From assembly GCF_020379485.1 (NCBI RefSeq), contig NC_063437.1, positions 20,423,726 to 20,487,725 on the forward strand: a DNA stretch of 64,000 nt, in the 5' to 3' direction. The notes below the pieces were generated by a model that saw only the letters and a program-made list of their open reading frames with translations, was not told where the DNA came from and searched no databases. Source of the stretch: Brassica napus. Its lineage: Eukaryota; Streptophyta; Magnoliopsida; Brassicales; Brassicaceae. The translations under genes and the position numbers were made by a program. Positions 1 through 14,929 of this stretch are shown here, one piece after another; the first letter of the stretch is position 1, and the number at the start of each line of letters is the position of its first letter.

Positions 1-266
1 TGGGTTGGTGAGATCAATGTGACATACTGGTGACATACATATTACATTCAAAAATTACCTCATGTTTCTTTTACTCGGTTTAAATTTATCAAATACTACA
101 TGCTTAAACGTAAATAAGTTTTTTGGCCCATCATATTAATTAAAAAAATTCTCGGCTTATTAATTATATTAATTTCTTATTCCCCAAAAACCCTAAAATT
201 TCAGTCTTGTTCCTCTCTATATCTCTAGCGTTTGAACTCGACTTCCAGAGAATCTCTTTCTCTGCC

Positions 267-1922
267 ATGGGTCCGAAGCAGAAGCCTAAGCAGAAGCAGA
301 AGCAGCCGGTCGTTTATGAGGAAGATTATGTACCAATTAAAACATGTAAGTTTCAATTTCTTTCAGCTTTTTCCTTTTGTCTATAGGAGCGCTGATTTAA
401 AGACTTTCATAGTTTCATGCTATTAGAGCTCTGTTGCTCGATTATGTTGTTTTTTTTTTTGCTTGCTAGATTTATCCATTGCATTTTTATTATACTTTAT
501 GGTCTTCAATTTCCTCAACCTTTGTCCGTGATATTCTTTGTGCCACAAGTAATCGACTACGGTATAGACGCTGAAACTGTGAAAATACTGGGAGATGCTA
601 AAATCTGGAATAGTCTTCTGATCAAAAACAAGGAGCTCCTCGCTGGAGTCGACGGTTTATCAGAGATTAAATTTGACCAAATCTGTGAAGCAGTTGACAA
701 ATTAATGGTTAGTCTTAAAAACGTTTTTGCTTCTCCTCTTCTTTTTTTTTTTTGTGTTTGGGCAGAACACTGTTACAACAATGTGCTTTGTTTCAGGCTT
801 CACTAACCTCCCAAGTTCAAGTCTTCACTCAGACGGTTTTACTTGAAAACATTCCCCGTAAAAGATGCATGTCAGAATGCATTGAAGCCTGTTACTCACT
901 TGATGAGATGCATGAGACTTTGTCTAGGAAATTTGGTCAGTCATTCAAAACAACCAAGAACACGTATGACTACTTTTTAAAGGGTAGACATGGAAGTCAA
1001 GCTTACAAACAACTTTCATTGGTGCGGGGTGCACAAAGAAAAGCAAAGAAACTCCCTAAAGCTCAAAGCCAGAAGCAGCAGCTAGCAGCTCAAAGTTGAC
1101 AAAGTCTCTGAAGCAGTTGACAAGGTTAGTATACTAAAAACATATAAGATATTGTACTTATTGCATAAACGATTGAACTTTTAAAAAATACACACAATTT
1201 CAGAGTAAGCTTGAGAAGGAGGAGCAAGCGGGAAATCAAGTTCAAAGTAGCGAGAACATGGAGCAAGCTGAATCACTTCTTCCAATTCAAGATGAAGTTG
1301 AACTTCCAAAACCAACTGAAGTTCAGAGTAATACTGAGCAGAAGGAGCAAGATGGAGATCAAGTTCAGAGTAGTGAGGAGAAGGAGCAAGATGAATCACT
1401 TCTTCCAATTCAAGATGAAGTTGAACTTCCAAAATCAACTGAAGCTCAGAGTACTAGTGAGCAGAAGGAGCAAGCTCACAGTGAATCAGTTCTTCCAATT
1501 TTGACGCAGGTTAGACTGTTAGAGGTGGTTATTTAATATATAATAAGTTTTTTGCATACACAATATTAGTGAGGAATGTGAAATGTTTTCTGTGACAGCT
1601 TATTAATTCTCAGAAGGAGATTTTGGAAGCTATTACATCTCAGAATAAAATGTTGGAATCTGTAATGAACTTGCAAACTGAGATAGCAACAAAGGATGAT
1701 CTAGAATCTCTTGAGAGAGACTTGAAGCTATTGGTGAAGACATAACACTCCAAGTGGCAAATGGTATTCAAGAAATTTTAACCTCTGCTAGTAAAACATC
1801 AGTCGAAAAATTTGAAAAAGCTGTTACTTCAAAGGTTAACATCAGTCGATGAATTGGTGCTCAAAAAGAACATCGAGATCGCCAAGAATAACATTCCAAT
1901 CTATGATTTTTTTACAATGTGA
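267..1922 (+). pseudogene. Unrecognised multi-exon gene with disrupted reading frame
   Basis: I do not recognise this family. A plausible start at 267 opens a Lys/Gln-rich N-terminus (MGPKQKPKQK). Exons with clean GT-AG borders and compatible phases are 267-345, 550-707, 797-1124 and 1204-1509, then one from 1599. The protein would be hydrophilic, with a Cys-containing helical core in exons 2-3 and a Glu/Gln-rich exon 4 in which a block of about 40 residues containing ESLLPIQDEVELPK occurs twice. The frame breaks at least twice. Exon 3 hits a stop at 1097-1099 although the next frame continues to a proper donor. The last exon hits a stop at 1743-1745 while the adjacent frame continues with similar composition. 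A third shift near 1837 would carry coding character to 1922. It is either a decaying gene or a gene with sequence errors. Low-complexity composition leaves some doubt about exon borders. Confidence 0.5.
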
Positions 1923-2332
1923 GAAATGTTATTCTTCGAGTTAGTTGTTATTTTCATTGGATTTTTAAAATTGATCATTGAGTTTATGATTAACATAACA
2001 GAGGCTTGCTTAGTCTCACTGTTAACTATATCATATAACCTCTTGCCAAAGGCTAAGCAACAAGTTAATGAAAAAGTTATCCGGGAGTCTTTGTATTAAC
2101 TTTGATATGTAATCCAACCATGCTGGTTCGTGTGGAATTGTATTACATCATAGTAAACAATATGTCGGTTAAACCCCCACAAAAGGCGTACGTTGTTTTA
2201 AAAAAAGAAAACCTATATAATTGCATTATTTGTATATTTGTAATTTTGTATATTATATTAAGAGTACTCGTGAGCAGATTCAAGTCAATCTTCTGAGAGT
2301 GAGAATAAGTATCCCTGCTTGGGATTCAAGCT
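1923..2332. other. Intergenic spacer
   Basis: AT-rich spacer between the 3' end of the disrupted gene and the convergent 3' end of CPK14. I see no further gene or repeat in it. Confidence 0.5.
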
Positions 2333-4627
<2,295 letters not shown>

Positions 4628-5112
4628 TATACAATCAATGAACTCTTGTCCAGAACAAGAAAGGAGGAACAAGAACGTAAGGCGTTAATGCAGAGAGAGA
4701 TATGGAAGGAAGGTTTTAAAACAAAACAAACAAGAAAACATCCTTCCTTCCCTAGTCTCCCTGCATTGTCTTCTTATCTTGATTTCTGTTTTTTTTTGTT
4801 GTTGTTGCCTTCAGATATGTCTTCCTGTAATTATTTATTTTTAGGTCTCTTCTTCCGCGCGCAATGTCCAGGCAAATCTGAAACATAACAGAAAAGAACG
4901 ATTAGAGGATCACGATCATCTTCTTGTTTCATATGCGGAGAACATTATCAGAGAAAACAAAACTTTACGTACATGATTTCCTTATATATATGAAATGTCA
5001 TGTTTCGATTTTTTTTCTTGTCGAAAATTAACAAGTGTCATGTGCAATTTCCGGTGAATTGTTTCAAAATATAAATAAAGAAAGCCCAGTGGTCTACAAC
5101 GCTTTAACAAAC

Positions 5113-5169
5113 TTCACTGGCTAAACATTTTTTTTTTTTGAGAAAGGGCTTTTCACTGGCTAAACATTT
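5113..5169 (-). mobile_element. Micro-retroposon: 21-nt poly(T)-led insert between 18-bp direct repeats
   Basis: The 18-mer at 5113-5130 (TTCACTGGCTAAACATTT) recurs exactly at 5152-5169. Between them lie only 21 nt: a T run followed by GAGAAAGGGCTT. Read on the minus strand this is AAGCCCTTTCTC plus poly(A). That is what an extremely 5'-truncated SINE/LINE tail flanked by a target-site duplication would look like. Confidence 0.55.
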
Positions 5170-5994
5170 CCATTTAATAAAATAAGATATGTGTGGAATA
5201 CTTGCGTTGAAGCAAACGGACCAAACCAATGTTTACAACCTTGAATACAATTACTTTAAAGATACGATTATTTTCCAAAAGTTTCCATAGCCGAGTTGGC
5301 CTGTATCAGAAGTGTGGCATCTAGGACTGGAAGGTTTGAATATATATTTCCTATTTCAAACTACCCATTATTCTTAATTATTTCTAAGATTTATTTACTG
5401 ATTGGATCAAAATTGTTTTTCCTTTGTATCACGTAGACAAAATCAAAACTCTATGTAGTAGGCCGACCTAGAGGAGCCACTGCCAGTCTACCAGCACTGA
5501 AAAGGTGGGGAACACTCAAGAAAGAAAAAGCAGACTTTTCCCGACAGAAACTTCTATTCATAGTCAAAAGTCTTGTTATTAAAAAAATTATAATGCTTTT
5601 TCTACACCTACCCTAAAGAAGATTTCCTGATCTGGATTGGGGAATTGGCAAATGTTTAGGATTTCGTTTCCTTGCCTCGATGGCTTGATTTCGTGTCAAT
5701 GATTATACTGGGGCCCTATTTTTTCTTTTCGTTTAATAATGTACTGGATGGGGTTTATTTTGTAACAACGATACAACTTCATATTTAGTTATATACTTTT
5801 GTAGCAATCCAGTTATAGTTATAAGAATCCCCTACGTAATACATCGATGTGAATTGCTTTTCTTGATGAAAATGTGGAGAGAAAAATATAAACAAACAAA
5901 TTGATGATATATATAGCATACGGATGATATGTTTGACCTTACAAAGATATAACATAGTGATGATAGATTTATTTGAAAAAAAAGGATGACAGAT

Positions 5995-6040
5995 TTATTT
6001 GACCTTCTTTTTTTTGTAACTGGGCTTGTTATTTGACCTT
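5995..6040 (-). mobile_element. Micro-retroposon: poly(T)-led insert between 12-bp repeats
   Basis: The 12-mer TTATTTGACCTT occurs at 5995-6006 and 6029-6040. The 22-nt insert reads on the minus strand as AAGCCCAGTTAC followed by poly(A), sharing AAGCCC with the insert at 5131-5151. Just upstream, 5959-5976 and 5985-6002 form another imperfect 18-bp duplication around a short A run, so this spot took more than one event. Confidence 0.4.
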
Positions 6041-6048
6041 ACAAATTG

Positions 6049-7866
6049 TCACACGTTCACTTTCTCGGGGACAAGCATGAGATGCTCGGCCTTGTGCATA
6101 GCGAGCCCAGTCATGACATCCATGTTGATCTCATCTGGCTTCATTCCATTAGGAAGTTTGAAGTCGAACTTATAGAGAAGATTCGCATAAGGAACCTCAA
6201 GCATAGCTGACCCAAGACGCATTCCCGGGCACATTCTCCTGCCCGACCCGAACGGTATAAACTCGTAGTCCGTCCCTTTGAAGTCAACGTCCTTCTCAAA
6301 AAACCTCTCGGGCCTGAACTCGTCAGCGTTTGGTCCCCACTCCTTCTCGTCACGTGACACGGCCCATGCATTGACGTTAACCGTGGTCCCCGCGGGTATG
6401 TCGTAGCCAGCGATCTTGGTGTTTTGACTGCAACGGCGAGGGACAAGGAGAGGAATCACCGGTTCGATCCTTAGCGTCTCTTTAACTAAGGCTCTGAAGT
6501 AAGGAAGGTTCTTGACGTCGTCTTCAGTGACGAACGTTAACCCTCTCTCTCTCATATACTCTCTCACTTCTGCTTGAGCTTTCTTCATCACATGAGGGTA
6601 CTTCATTAGATAAGTCATTCCCCACACAACCGCCGCAGCTGCCGTGTCCGTCCCCGCAACTACAATATCCTTTTAAAACAAATCAAAGCAAAACAAAGAC
6701 TATAACACAAGAAAATGGCTGCTTGTAATGCAAGAAAAATAGATGAAAGAGTTCATTCCAGTTCTCGGATTAAATATATATATAATATTATTTTGTTTTT
6801 GGAAAAAAAAGAGCGATATTTCGGTTGTATCTTGTTCAGTTTATGTTCGCCTTTGTATTATTGTCTATCAAAACTCTATGAATATGGTCATGCCTTAATC
6901 GGTTTTTAAATAAATTTTTTTTTTCTAAAAGATTGATTGTAAACGCACGAAAATAGAGAAAAGAGTTTTTATATGTACCAGGACGACGGCTTTGACATTC
7001 TCAAGAGTGAACTCGGAGGCGAAAGGTTGATCTCTGTAGATCTCCATCAAGAGGTCAATCATGCTGTCGGTTTCAGGCTTGACCCTATTGGGATCAAGTG
7101 TTTCATCGACAATCTCTTGCAGATAAGTGTCTTGTCTCTCGAAACATTCTTTCATATAAGCGGTGAGCCTTGTCAAATCATCGAGAACATAGCCAGTAAA
7201 AGGGAAAAAATCAGAGAAAAAAACCTTCCCAAAAACGCTTTGACTCCCATAAAGAATCTTGATGAACCTTTTCATCTCTTCCCCATCTTCATTGTACTTT
7301 TTACCGAACGCTTGTCTACATACAACGGAGTTGGTGAATGTCAACATAAGCTCGCTTATATCGACCGCGTTGGAGTTATCAGCGGCCACACCGATCTTAT
7401 CCATCATCCTCCTAGCCTCCTCCTCCCTCACGTGCTTAAAGGTGGCCACACGTGTGGGTGAGAACAAATGGTTCATCCCCATCTTCCTTATGTCCCGGTA
7501 ATACGGTGTGTAATGATGAAATGCCATGTCACGTCGGCCATAGGACATAAACTCCTGGCCACGGTGGAGAGGCCGGTCCGAAAAGTTGACGTCTTGCGTC
7601 TTGAGAAGCTCTTTGGTTAGTTCAGCAGAAGATATCACCACCATTGTTTTACTTCCTATCTTGTATGAAAAGATTGGTCCGTATTTTTTGGCCCATCCAT
7701 AGAAGAACCGTTGTGGGTTAAGGTTCTGAAGCTGGTGGAGGTTTCCGATGACCGGAAGTGCCTTTGGGCCCGGAGGTAGCTTGTACCGTTTGGTTTTGGT
7801 TCTTTGGAAGAGGATGAAGAAGAGAACTGCGGCGATAGTCACCACGCCGATGATGACATCTTCCAT
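6049..7866 (-). CDS. CYP83A1: Cytochrome P450 CYP83A1 (aldoxime-metabolising, glucosinolate core pathway)
   Basis: Two exons (7866-6979 and 6669-6049) join in phase to 502 residues, the length of Arabidopsis CYP83A1, which the sequence closely follows from MEDVIIGVV to the end. Seen: an N-terminal membrane anchor (about residues 4-22), the hinge PPGP (31-34), the I-helix AGTDT (301-305), ExxR (E360-R363), a PERF-type motif, and the heme loop [10 protein letters not shown] with Cys443. CYP83A1 oxidises aldoximes made by CYP79 enzymes to reactive nitrile oxide/aci-nitro products that are conjugated to thiols in glucosinolate synthesis, on the ER face. A TATA-like box lies at 7939-7946, about 75 bp above the start. 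It is head to head with the CYP79-like gene at 15.7 kb. No defect is seen. Confidence 0.93.
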
Positions 7867-7938
7867 TTTTTGGTTGTTACAAATTTTGAGTGTTGTAGTT
7901 TTAGACTAATGATTAATCAATGATTGCGTTTACATAAA

Positions 7939-7946
7939 TATTTATA
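7939..7946 (-). promoter_or_regulatory. Probable TATA box of CYP83A1
   Basis: TATAAATA on the minus strand, 73 bp upstream of the CYP83A1 start codon. The spacing suits a short 5' leader. Confidence 0.55.
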
Positions 7947-8281
7947 GATTACGTTTTTCTTCTTCTTAACCGAACCAAATACTATAACCAAAATAAACCA
8001 GCTAATATTACAATCAAATGTTTAGCCTACTTCTTTTTTCACTGGATGTTCAGCCTACTTTACTTACGAAAGCTCACGTGTTGATATTAGAAAACACTTC
8101 ACCTACCCAACGACGTTATCTACTTTTGCAAATTACGCAAAATCTTTATTTTACTTCGTTCATTGAGTAGCCTAAACGAACCCGGACAGAACATATATGA
8201 CCTACATATTCTAATTTTGTATTGTAGCATTTGTCGACAAAGAAAAAAAAAACAAATTATCGAACAAACTTCGTCATACCT

Positions 8282-8468
8282 AACCAAGCGCTCGTAGCTT
8301 GGTGGTAAAGGAGGTACAGCTGTACTGCCCGCCACCCGGGTTCGAGTCTTGGCCACAACGGATTTAACATCCCTTCCGTTGGGGTGCTGGACCCCTTTCG
8401 GGGGATAGTTGGGAATGTGGCTGCCCAGATACCAGAGTTATCAAAAAAAAAAAAAAAAAAAAAAAAAA
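8282..8468 (+). mobile_element. tRNA-derived SINE, intact, with target-site duplication
   Basis: A compact retroposon of about 187 bp. Its 5' half has a Pol III A box (TAGCTTGGTGG, 8295-8305) and B box (GGTTCGAGTCT, 8339-8349) in a tRNA-like arrangement, and its 3' end is AGTTATC followed by a long poly(A) run. It is flanked by a perfect 15-bp duplication, AACTTCGTCATACCT, at 8267-8281 and 8469-8483. It fits the Brassicaceae SB group of SINEs. The perfect duplication argues for a fairly recent insertion. Confidence 0.85.
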
Positions 8469-11400
8469 AACTTCGTCATACCTTGAACACTGAGCTCGGG
8501 TGGCCTTACTCAGCTCCAAGCGTCAAAGCACAGGAAAATGCTTCACTAACGCTTATGTGCTCAACTGCTGATACACAGCTTGGATGTTACTAATCTTCTC
8601 CATGCACCAAGATAATATTGATCAAGTGCAAGCATTTAGTATATTGTTTTACTCTTTTAACACTGAACTATCAACGTAAGTCAACAGCAACTTACAGTAA
8701 GATAGAAAGGATCAATTCCACATTAGCGAAAGTTACACAATAAATAAATTCACTCATACATTTTATATGTTAAATTATTATTTTTTCTTTATTTTTAATA
8801 TGCGATTTTAACACCTAATATACTATTTGATGGCTCTGGGTCCATCTCGAACTATTTCTAATCAACTTTTGCTCTAATATTTCTGTAGGTCAGGGTGCGG
8901 GGATTTTTATGGCCTCTTCGTTAGTTGTTTAAAAATCCGTAACACATTTTAGTACTGCTTATTCGTTGAGATGAGCAGCATAGATGCATATGTATACAAA
9001 TTGTGCATGCACATATTGTGGTGACAACGAGTAAGGTGAATAATTAACAAAACTTAATAACAAGATTCATTATAATTTATAAGTTTTATTCTATTTTACT
9101 TCACCAGAAAGGAAACGTTTGTTATTAAATCTTATGCCGTCAGGTTTTTCACCTAACCAGGTACCCTGAAGACAGAAGATTTCCTGACAAGGATTAAAAT
9201 AATAAAAAAATTCCTGGCAAAACCACCAAAAATACAAAACAAAATTGTTTCATTTCACATTATTGTTGTTATTATCCAGAACTGGCTTACAAGCAACAAA
9301 TGTTCGTGTGTGGTGCGACCAAGGCTGTGCGCATCTATTATATTTATGAATCGATTTCCACACGCATTATTCCTTGCATTAATCTCGATCGTGAGGAACC
9401 ATTGATAGAGTAAAATACTTATATTTACCAATCTATAGTTTCATAATATTTATTGTCAAAGATAAATATCTAGGCAAGGTCCTGGATGCGACAGTCCTAG
9501 AGTCTAGAAGAAGATCCTACATTTGTTTCATTATGATAAATATTTTAGATATTGAAATAATCATGTTATACACTTATACTTATGTTAAGTTTTATTATAT
9601 CTACTTCCGTTTTTATATCAACGTTTACAATAATAAGTATACAATAATCTTATAAACAAGTAAAACATGAACACAATTTTAAGGTTTTTGCTTAGAAAAA
9701 ACACTTAAAATTCAAAAAAAGAAAGAAATATATTTAACATTTTTATTCAATGGTCAAGAATTTAAAGTAGCTTGCACTAAATTGGAGTTTAATTACGAGA
9801 GTATACAGTTCTAGAATATTGACGGTTGCAAAACTTGTTAAACGTTCAAAAACTCTACAAGTAAAATCGGCCCTTCTAGATTTGAAGGGGTGCGGAGATT
9901 TGTCTATCATGGATGTATTTTTTTTTGAACTTTTTTTTTGAGCAATTTTTCTGAACTTTACTATCATAAATGTGTTGCAGTGCCAGTCACAACCACCATT
10001 CATTGTAGATCAATGTTTAGAAAAACGTGCACCGTAAAGTTGTTGTTCATAGAGAAAAAAAGGTCACCATAATTTTGATAGGAATTTTCAAGTTTACACA
10101 TTTTTGGTACTATTATTTGTGTCTATCTTTATTAAACGAACATTTTCAAAAATATTTTTTCATTAAAAAGTTATACATTTGTTTTATAATATATAAATAA
10201 TTATTTAAATAAATAAATAAATAATTTTTAATAGTTTTTGAATTTATACGTTTCAAATTCAGACATAAAAAAAAATCCTTTTGAAATTTTTATTTTAAAT
10301 TTTTATTTTTGAAGTTCAAATATTCTTTTTGAATTTTTTTTTAAATTAAGTATTTATTTATATATTTATTAGAATCTTAAATTCACTTTTCAAAATCCTA
10401 TTTCATCACTCAACTCTAAATCCCAAAATTAGATTATTTAACCCTAAGGTTATAAGGATGTATTTACCTCATTAAAAATAAAAATATAATAGTTAAAGTA
10501 AACATGAAAATTAGTATTAAGAATTTGGAGTTTAGACAATTTTTCAATTAAAAAAATTTGTATCGTGCGACTGGTTGCATGTCGCGCAACACGTGAACGA
10601 ACATGATTTTAGTCGTATGTCGCAGGTTTAATCAAAAATTATAGGTCGCAAGTCACACGACACGTAACTGAACATGGTTATACCAAAACTTTATAATATT
10701 ATTTTTTGGCATTCAAGGAAATTCTTTTTACCATAAGCTTTTAAATATATGCATAATTTATGTAGTTATCGAAGAACTTCTGAGGGTCAGACTGGTTCAA
10801 ATGCAGTGGTTGCAGTTTCGGTTACGGTTTCGGTTGCGGGAGTTTGCGAATGCGGATGGTTGCGGTTTCTAGCGGTTTTAAGAGAATTGTACGACTGGTT
10901 CTGCGGTTAAAAATTAGTGCGTTTGCGGGATATTTATGACTGGTTAACTACCAAATACAGCTACAGTTAAATAATAAGTTAACAATATTTACATTTTATA
11001 TAATTATAAAAAATATCAAAAATCATGATATTATAAAAATTTGAAAATTTTATTTAAAAATTTATAGTTTAAATTTTTTAATATTATAGAAAATATTTTT
11101 ATTTTAAAATTTTATAATATTAACTAAAATATAATAGATATATTTTACTAATTTTATAATTCCAATTTAAAATTTTATTGACCACATTTTTATTATGCTA
11201 CTAATACTTGTACTTGCCTGCTATTATGTCCAAGCCTAGCTAAGAGATTATTACGGGATCTCAAAAAAAATGTGTTGATTCGGACGGTTAGAAATATTAT
11301 ATACAAAATTGAAGCTAAAAAATTTGTATATAACTTAATAACTTATGAGTGTATAATGTTAAATTGCTGATAAATAACATATTATTTCATTATTAATCAT

Positions 11401-11927
11401 ATTATTATTTAAAATGAAAGAAACAAACAAAAATAATTAATAACACTCAAACTAGACTTTATAGGATGAATACTATCGTTAAGTGTGTTTCGCTAAATTT
11501 TTTTACATTTCAAACCGTATGTGTTCTGAAATTGACTTTTATAGTATTAAATTAATAAATAATTATTACCGTTGAAAAATTGTTAAACAAAAAAATATTA
11601 ATATTTTGAACACAAATTAATTGTTCAGTTAAATTTTAAATAGAAAACATAATTACATCAATCACAAAATGACAAGTGTTTCATAAATATTTAATGAGGT
11701 TCTTAAAATTTCTTAGTTTAGAGCTTCTCTTTCTCTTATCTCTTTAATTTTGATTATTTTCAATTTTTTATTGCAAATATACCCATGTTGCTCTTTTTTT
11801 TTTTTAATTTTTGATTATTTTCAATTTTTATTTATTGTAATATACCTATGTACATAGATCTTTTTATTGGAAGTAATCTTATTATCATGTGAACGTGATT
11901 TTATCATGTCCCTCGTTAATTTCCGCA

Positions 11928-12026
11928 TGAAAGTCTTGGTCTAGTGGTAAAAGGGTTCTAGCTGGAGCTTTTATCATGGGTTTGATTTCTCTAGGCCACT
12001 CATGGATATTTTAAATGGCAAAAAAA
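11928..12026 (+). mobile_element. Degenerate tRNA-type SINE fragment
   Basis: CTTGGTCTAGTGGTAAAAGG (11935-11954) resembles the A-box half of the SINE at 8.3 kb. GGGTTTGATTTCTC about 25 bp further on resembles a decayed B box, and a short A run follows near 12020. No target duplication was found, so this is an old or truncated copy. Confidence 0.45.
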
Positions 12027-12167
12027 CTCAGATTTTTATAGATTTTTTAGTGATTAGTCTTTGTACCTAAAAAACTTTTGAAATACACCAAGGTAATAAA
12101 AAAAAACATTTATAGCCTTAGAAGGGTTTCATGTTCCAAAAACCAGGGGTGGACCCAGCAACTTGTT

Positions 12168-12254
12168 TTATATGGGGCACAGGCACATGTTAAAAATCAT
12201 GTACAGGCTCCACCTGTGTACATGATTTTTAACATGTGCGTGTGCCCCATATAA
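12168..12254. repeat. Near-perfect foldback hairpin, arms about 40 bp, loop about 5 nt
   Basis: The left arm 12168-12207 (beginning TTATATGGGGCACA) is the reverse complement of the right arm 12213-12254 (ending TGTGCCCCATATAA), with a few mismatches and a 2-nt bulge. The loop is CTCCA. It lies inside a repeat whose left flank (GGGTGGACCCAGCAAC) resembles the start of the element at 15.03 kb, so it probably arose by inverted duplication of a transposon end. Confidence 0.75.
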
Positions 12255-12326
12255 GTGGAACGGTCGAGCATTGCCTAAATCTGAAAAAAAAACAAATTGA
12301 TTTTTTCAAAAAAAGTGACTTTAAGA

Positions 12327-12336
<10 letters not shown>

Positions 12337-12366
<30 letters not shown>
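12337..12366. repeat. (AT)n microsatellite
   Basis: An uninterrupted alternating AT run of about 30 bp. Confidence 0.9.
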
Positions 12367-12369
<3 letters not shown>

Positions 12370-12432
12370 GAAATGTGGTCTACAATTTTAGATATACAAC
12401 TCATTTAAATTTTATTGTTGAAAAACGTTAAA

Positions 12433-12500
12433 AGATTTTTTTTTTTTGAAACACTTTTTTTTTTGAAACACTTTTTTTTTGAAACACTTTTTTTTTGAAA
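12433..12500. repeat. T-rich minisatellite, unit GAAACAC plus poly(T)
   Basis: Three tandem units of about 17-20 bp, each GAAACAC followed by a run of T, ending in an A run. Head-to-tail and nearly identical. Confidence 0.75.
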
Positions 12501-13521
12501 AAAAAAAAACGTTTAAGATTACAAAGTGATTTTTCGCTACAAAGTCAATAATATTCTTAATATAATTTATTATATACTTAAAACAAATTTTGTGGTAGTG
12601 TCACATAAACAATTTGAAAAATCATTTCACAAATAATATTTAGAGGATTTTGATATTTTTGCCATTTTTGTATAATGATTTGACAGTGACTGCAAATCTA
12701 GTTCAGTTTGGTTTTTTGGATCCACATGTTTTATCCAAACGTACTTTCTTCTACTAATATAATGTAAAATAAAATAAACGTATAACAAAATTTTCGGTTT
12801 ATTTAACATACATAATTACCGGACTATATTTTAAAAATATCAATAAAAATGGTTGAAAATCGTGTCAATATTTTTGAGCATGTTGCAAAATTGACGTAGC
12901 CCAAAACCAATAATATGTATTTTCTTATAAAACATTCTTGGTAAATAAAAAACATGATACAATCGAGTGAAAAGTTTTAGAGTTGCATGGAAAATAATGT
13001 GATCTATTCACTCAGCACCTAAATTTTGTTTTCAATCGATTTCACGAATTTTCTTTTCTTTTAAAATTTTTCTAATTTCTGATTTTTTCTTACAATCTGA
13101 TTATGTTTCTAATTTTTGGTCAAATATAAAAACTTTGTAAAGAAAAACAATATTTGGCTTAACTAAAGATCTGACTTTGTGTGTGGTATTTTTTACCTCA
13201 ATTTCCTTAATTCATAACCCATAATAATTATTTATTGCATTCGTGTACATAAGACTCAACTATGGCTAAGTTTGGCAAGATACAAAACTTTTAGTTTTAA
13301 AAAACATTCTCCTTCTAGCATTTTCGTTGATGTGAATCTTAATCATTTTGGAATTTTTTTTTTCAAAATGATATTATTCAGTAGTTGTACAGAGAGAACT
13401 TAAGTTCACTGATACAAAGGTTAAAAATGCAAAAACTAAAAATGAGCTGATTAAAAAAAATGATGTGAACACATTAAATTGTCTCCGATATAGTTAAAAA
13501 AATAGTATGTTAACGCATTAA

Positions 13522-14909
13522 TCCCTTATATATTAAAGGAGAAGCCTTTTAATAAATGCATTCACACTATAATAGACACGTGGCAGCCTCACGATGATTT
13601 GATAATAAATATGTTAATGCGTTCACACTACATTCATAAATGTGTTCACACTATATACTTTATATTTTTAATATAAAACTCATATGCAAGGTTCCAATAA
13701 AACTTTGGATTTTTCGTTTCGAATCAAAAAAATAACGAATCAAAATCTAAACTATATATATATATTATTTTTATTGTTTACGGATAAAGTCAGGCAAAAT
13801 ATTTCTAAATTTTGATTCCATTCGTTATCCGTTTTGATTTGAACCAAAAAATATGGATATCTGTAACTCTACGAAGCAAATCAGTTACTAAAATATAATT
13901 AAAAAAAAACAAATCACAAATTCCAATATTTTTAGGTACGGATATCAAATTCGTACAGAATATATATATATATATATAGTTTATATAAGTTTACAATATT
14001 TTATGAATTAAATTTATTATAATAGGTATTAAAGTTTAGAAAGTTAAATAATATTTTATTTTGTAATAAAATGTTATTATTAAAATTTTCAATTATTTTA
14101 TAAATTTTATTTTATTTACAGATCAAATAGGATATTCTTTAAAATTCTAAATCATTTCGGTTATCAGAGTCACCGACTATCTAGGTGGCTAAAGATTGAA
14201 TCGACTTGAATGCCTCCAAATACCGAGATATTTGATCTGTGCCCACCTCTATTTACGGATACAATTGATTTTTCTTTATATGAAAACAATTCACTAATGT
14301 CAAGGCCTTTTTAATTTTTAATTAATTTTAATTTTATCTTTCATGCATTATTTAGAACAAAAATGTCATTTAATATTAATTAACAATATTTTTATATATT
14401 TGTCATTTATTCTTATATACTTTTACATACAAATACATGGGCACATTAATGTGAGCACCTTATAAGTATTTACCACCACTGAAGTATCTATTTTTTTTTG
14501 GAAGTTGAAATATTTTTTTTTCTTAATGCTTCTTTCGCTACGGACCAAATTGTAGTGAAATGATTTATCTTAATAATTTTCTTTTCTTTTTCTTGAACTA
14601 TTATCCGCTTACAAACTATGATATAAAACCATTGGTTCGACATGACGATTATCTTAAATTTATAACATGAAAATAAACAAATAATAGTAATTTTTGATTT
14701 TTACCAAAAAAAACAAAAAAATCAAACATTCTAACAGAACAAACCAAAATAAATATTAATTTAAAATAATGGTTATATTTTAGGAGATTAAAAACTAAAA
14801 AATAACTTAAAACCGAACCGATATCCAAATTAAACAAATTTAGCATGTTTTTATTAAAAATAACAAAACTAATAATCACATTCCGTGCAAGGCGCGGGTT
14901 ATTACCTAG
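13522..14909 (+). mobile_element. Non-autonomous Helitron, 1.39 kb
   Basis: The 5' end begins TC after a host A (TCCCTTATATATTAAAGGAG). The 3' end reads CCGTGCAAGGCGCGG, a short imperfect hairpin, then TTATTACCTAG followed by host T. A host A|T insertion site, TC start, subterminal hairpin and CTRR end are the Helitron signature, and the 5' AT-rich segment matches the usual Brassicaceae type. No helicase coding is seen. Nested material inside cannot be excluded. Confidence 0.6.
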
Positions 14910-14929
14910 TTGTTAAATAATTGTGAGGT

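Larger units (their letters stand above)
4628..6048. other. Intergenic region upstream of CPK14
   Basis: About 1.4 kb of AT-rich DNA holding the CPK14 promoter/leader (right of 4627) and the 3' flank of CYP83A1. It contains short poly(T)-bearing insertions with direct repeats (5113-5169, 5959-6040), listed separately. I see no gene. Confidence 0.5.

Noticed and set aside
1211..1504. Lys/Arg-rich 97-codon frame over exon 4 of the first gene
   Set aside because: An alternative frame of the internally duplicated exon. The Glu/Gln-rich frame agrees with splice phases and is preferred.
8288..8349. Possible tRNA gene at the A/B boxes
   Set aside because: It does not fold into a cloverleaf and has a poly(A) tail and target duplication, so it is a SINE.
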